From Irregularibacter muris (GTDB lineage Bacteria > Bacillota > Clostridia > Eubacteriales > Garciellaceae): a stretch of 64,000 nucleotides of DNA. The notes beneath the pieces are model-generated. The model saw only the letters and a list, made by a program, of their open reading frames with translations. It was not told where the DNA came from and did no database searches. The position numbers and the translations under genes were made by a program. The stretch is taken from the NCBI RefSeq assembly GCF_024622505.1, contig NZ_JANKAS010000006.1, positions 62,001-126,000 of the forward strand. The letters run 5' to 3'. How positions within the stretch are numbered: the stretch's first letter is position 1; every line of letters begins with the position of its first letter. Below are positions 62,293-64,000 of the stretch, piece by piece.

Positions 62293-63285
62293 TTGATTAA
62301 AAAAGGCACAACAGCGAAAGTAGTACTACTAGCAGCATTATTTTTCTTTATGGTTATGATTGGAGGATGTAATTTAGTGAAAATGAATCCTGAGGCAGAA
62401 AAAAAACAAACCGTTGCCAAAATAGGAGAAAAGACTATTACAAAGCAGGATTTTAATTATTATTTAACTCTTACAAAGATAAACGCTAAAGTACAAGGGC
62501 AGGAATTTCCTACAGACAAGGAACAACTAGCTCAGGTAAACAGCCAAATCTTAGATAATTTGGCAGAAGACCAATTGATGTTGCAATTGGCCCAGAAAGA
62601 AGAAGTTAAAGTCGATGAAAAGAAGGCCCAAGAGCAGATCAAGGAATGGAGAGAGTTATTACAAGGAGATTTAGGCGGGGAAGAAGAGTATAAGAAATTT
62701 CTTCAAGAAAATGATATCACTGTAGAAGAGTTTGATGATTTTTTAAAGAATATTGATATCAATAATCAATACATCACCGGTCTATATGAAAAAATAACAA
62801 AGGATGCCAAGGTAACAGATGAAGACGTGGTAAAATACTATCAGGAAAATACAAAACAATTTGATCCCAGTACTGTAGAGGCCAAACATATTCTTGCTGA
62901 AACAGAGGAAAAGGCTAAAGAAATTGAGAAAAAGGCCAAGGAAGGTAAAGACTTTGATGCTCTTATCAAAGAGTACAACGGAAAGGAAGGCATCAGAGAA
63001 GCCGCTGATCTAGGAGAATTCCAGTATACAAAAATGATCCCTGCATTTTCTGAAGTCGTCTTTAAGATGGAGCCTGGAGAAATAAGCAATCCCATCCAAA
63101 CAGATTATGGTTTTCATATTGTAAAAGTAGAAAAGAAGAACGAAAAACCTGTGCAAAAACTTGATGAGGTCAGAGAAACTATTACCGAACAATTAGAGCA
63201 AACAGTAAAGTATGAAAAATTTACAAAATATACTACCGAGAATAGAGAAAAAATCGATATTAAAAAATATCCTGATAAACTTTAA
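62293..63285 (+). CDS. PrsA/SurA-type foldase lipoprotein (peptidyl-prolyl isomerase)
   Basis: A 330-residue extracellular foldase: signal VVLLAALFFFMVMI and lipobox IGGC, an N-terminal SurA-like helical region (TKQDFNYYLTLTKINAKVQ onward), a parvulin rotamase domain at about 195-290 (VEAKHILAETEEKAKEI, ADLGEFQYTKMIPAF, PIQTDYGFHIVKVEKK) and a helical tail. It helps secreted proteins fold at the membrane surface. TTG start at 62293 after GGAGTGA. It lies between mfd and spoVT, where related genomes often carry such a gene. Confidence 0.92.
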   Translation: MIKKGTTAKVVLLAALFFFMVMIGGCNLVKMNPEAEKKQTVAKIGEKTITKQDFNYYLTLTKINAKVQGQEFPTDKEQLAQVNSQILDNLAEDQLMLQLAQKEEVKVDEKKAQEQIKEWRELLQGDLGGEEEYKKFLQENDITVEEFDDFLKNIDINNQYITGLYEKITKDAKVTDEDVVKYYQENTKQFDPSTVEAKHILAETEEKAKEIEKKAKEGKDFDALIKEYNGKEGIREAADLGEFQYTKMIPAFSEVVFKMEPGEISNPIQTDYGFHIVKVEKKNEKPVQKLDEVRETITEQLEQTVKYEKFTKYTTENREKIDIKKYPDKL

Positions 63286-63389
63286 AAATTATTTAAGAAA
63301 GACTTCCTATAGTGTATAAATTTGTCAAAAGAGATATATACTAATTTTGACCTAAACAGGACTAACACTTAAGGAGGGAAAGAATAATA

Positions 63390-63947
63390 ATGAAAGCAAC
63401 AGGTATTGTAAGGCGAATTGATGATTTGGGCAGGGTAGTCATTCCTAAAGAAATAAGACGTACAATGAGAATTCGTGAGGGTGATCCTCTTGAGATATAC
63501 ACCGATCGCGAAGGCGAGGTAATTCTGAAAAAATATTCTCCCATAGGAGAGTTAAGCGAGTTTGCCAATGAATATGCAGAATCCTTGCAACAAGCTACAG
63601 GACATGTAGTATGTATTTCTGACAAAGACAATATTATCGCCGTGGTGGGAGCATCCAAAAAAGAATATATGGGTAAAAAAATAGGAAAAGAATTGGAAAA
63701 AATAATAGAAGAAAAAAAGACCATCATGGTGGATCAGAATGCCGATGGAAAAATATTTAATATCTTAGAAGAACAAGAAGGAGATAGCTCTTATCTTTCT
63801 CAAGTTATAGCTCCTATTGTTTCCCAAGGAGATACCATTGGTTCAGTGGTGTTGCTATCTAAAGAAAGCCAAGTGAAAATGGGTGATGTAGAAAAAAAGC
63901 TAGCCGAAACAGCCGCTAATTTCCTTGGAAAACAGATGGAACAATAG
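63390..63947 (+). CDS. spoVT: stage V sporulation regulator SpoVT
   Basis: A 185-residue AbrB-type regulator: N-terminal swapped-hairpin DNA-binding domain (ATGIVRRIDDLGRVVIPKEI, RTMRIREGDPLEIY) and a C-terminal GAF-like domain (FANEYAESLQQATGHVVCI, SVVLLSKE). SpoVT adjusts forespore gene expression late in sporulation. Length and position after mfd agree with the Bacillus gene. ATG at 63390 after AAGGAGGG. Confidence 0.95.
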   Translation: MKATGIVRRIDDLGRVVIPKEIRRTMRIREGDPLEIYTDREGEVILKKYSPIGELSEFANEYAESLQQATGHVVCISDKDNIIAVVGASKKEYMGKKIGKELEKIIEEKKTIMVDQNADGKIFNILEEQEGDSSYLSQVIAPIVSQGDTIGSVVLLSKESQVKMGDVEKKLAETAANFLGKQMEQ

Positions 63948-64000
63948 GAAAATATAATAAGAGATAATTTTACTTAATAAAAATAAAGTAGTTCCCCCTA

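Overview
The window is chromosomal DNA from a low-GC, anaerobic, spore-forming Firmicute, most likely of class Clostridia. The signs are AT-rich coding sequence, strong AGGAGG-type ribosome sites with frequent TTG/GTG starts, a T-box in front of tyrS, a preQ1-I riboswitch in front of queT, and sporulation-linked genes (spoVG, spoVT, a GerMN lipoprotein). The order purR-spoVG-glmU-prs-...-pth-...-mfd-...-spoVT matches the Bacillus/Clostridium core arrangement. I did not try to name a genus.

Layout. 1-4.7 kb: a truncated Old Yellow Enzyme gene divergent from a PucR-type regulator, a small lipoprotein, a heptad-repeat coiled-coil protein, and tyrS with its T-box. 4.7-16.4 kb: a complete glycogen operon, malQ-glgP-glgB-glgC-glgD-glgA-pulA. 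16.4-23.1 kb: rRNA methyltransferase, L,D-transpeptidase lipoprotein, transketolase, lspA, glucokinase. 23.1-31.6 kb: a sugar-catabolic cluster with a mannose-family PTS (IIA, IIB, IIC, IID), two pyruvate-type aldolases, a 2-hydroxyacid dehydrogenase, a SIS isomerase, a PucR-type regulator and a second, divergent IIB-like protein. It sits between an intact mogA-like gene and a decayed remnant of the same gene. 31.6-42.2 kb: mogA, GerMN lipoprotein, a histidine kinase/response regulator pair, DedA, AI-2E-type permease, cardiolipin synthase, an IS1182-type element, an EamA transporter and YaaR. 42.3-50 kb: tpx, preQ1 riboswitch-queT, small unknowns, a three-subunit molybdenum hydroxylase and murC. 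50-64 kb: the purR-to-spoVT block.

How genes work together. GlgC/GlgD make ADP-glucose, GlgA and GlgB build glycogen, and GlgP, MalQ and PulA take it apart; glucokinase and transketolase nearby feed the released sugar into central metabolism. MogA-type molybdopterin adenylylation would serve the molybdenum hydroxylase 13 kb away. The PTS cluster imports and phosphorylates an unidentified sugar and splits it to pyruvate plus a phosphorylated or aldehyde fragment.

The least explained part is pth-mfd (57.0-58.7 kb). It holds two compact structured RNAs, each with a near-consensus sigma-A promoter and an intrinsic terminator. The first RNA combines a pseudoknot, a perfect Shine-Dalgarno site, a six-codon reading frame and a terminator that touches its stop codon. 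Around them lie a 54-aa protein, a possible BECR-fold nuclease and a minimal PrsW-like membrane protease. I could not assign either RNA to a known class from the sequence alone. The other notable structural story is an IS element whose 22-bp target duplication is itself a palindromic terminator, leaving one copy for each flanking convergent gene.
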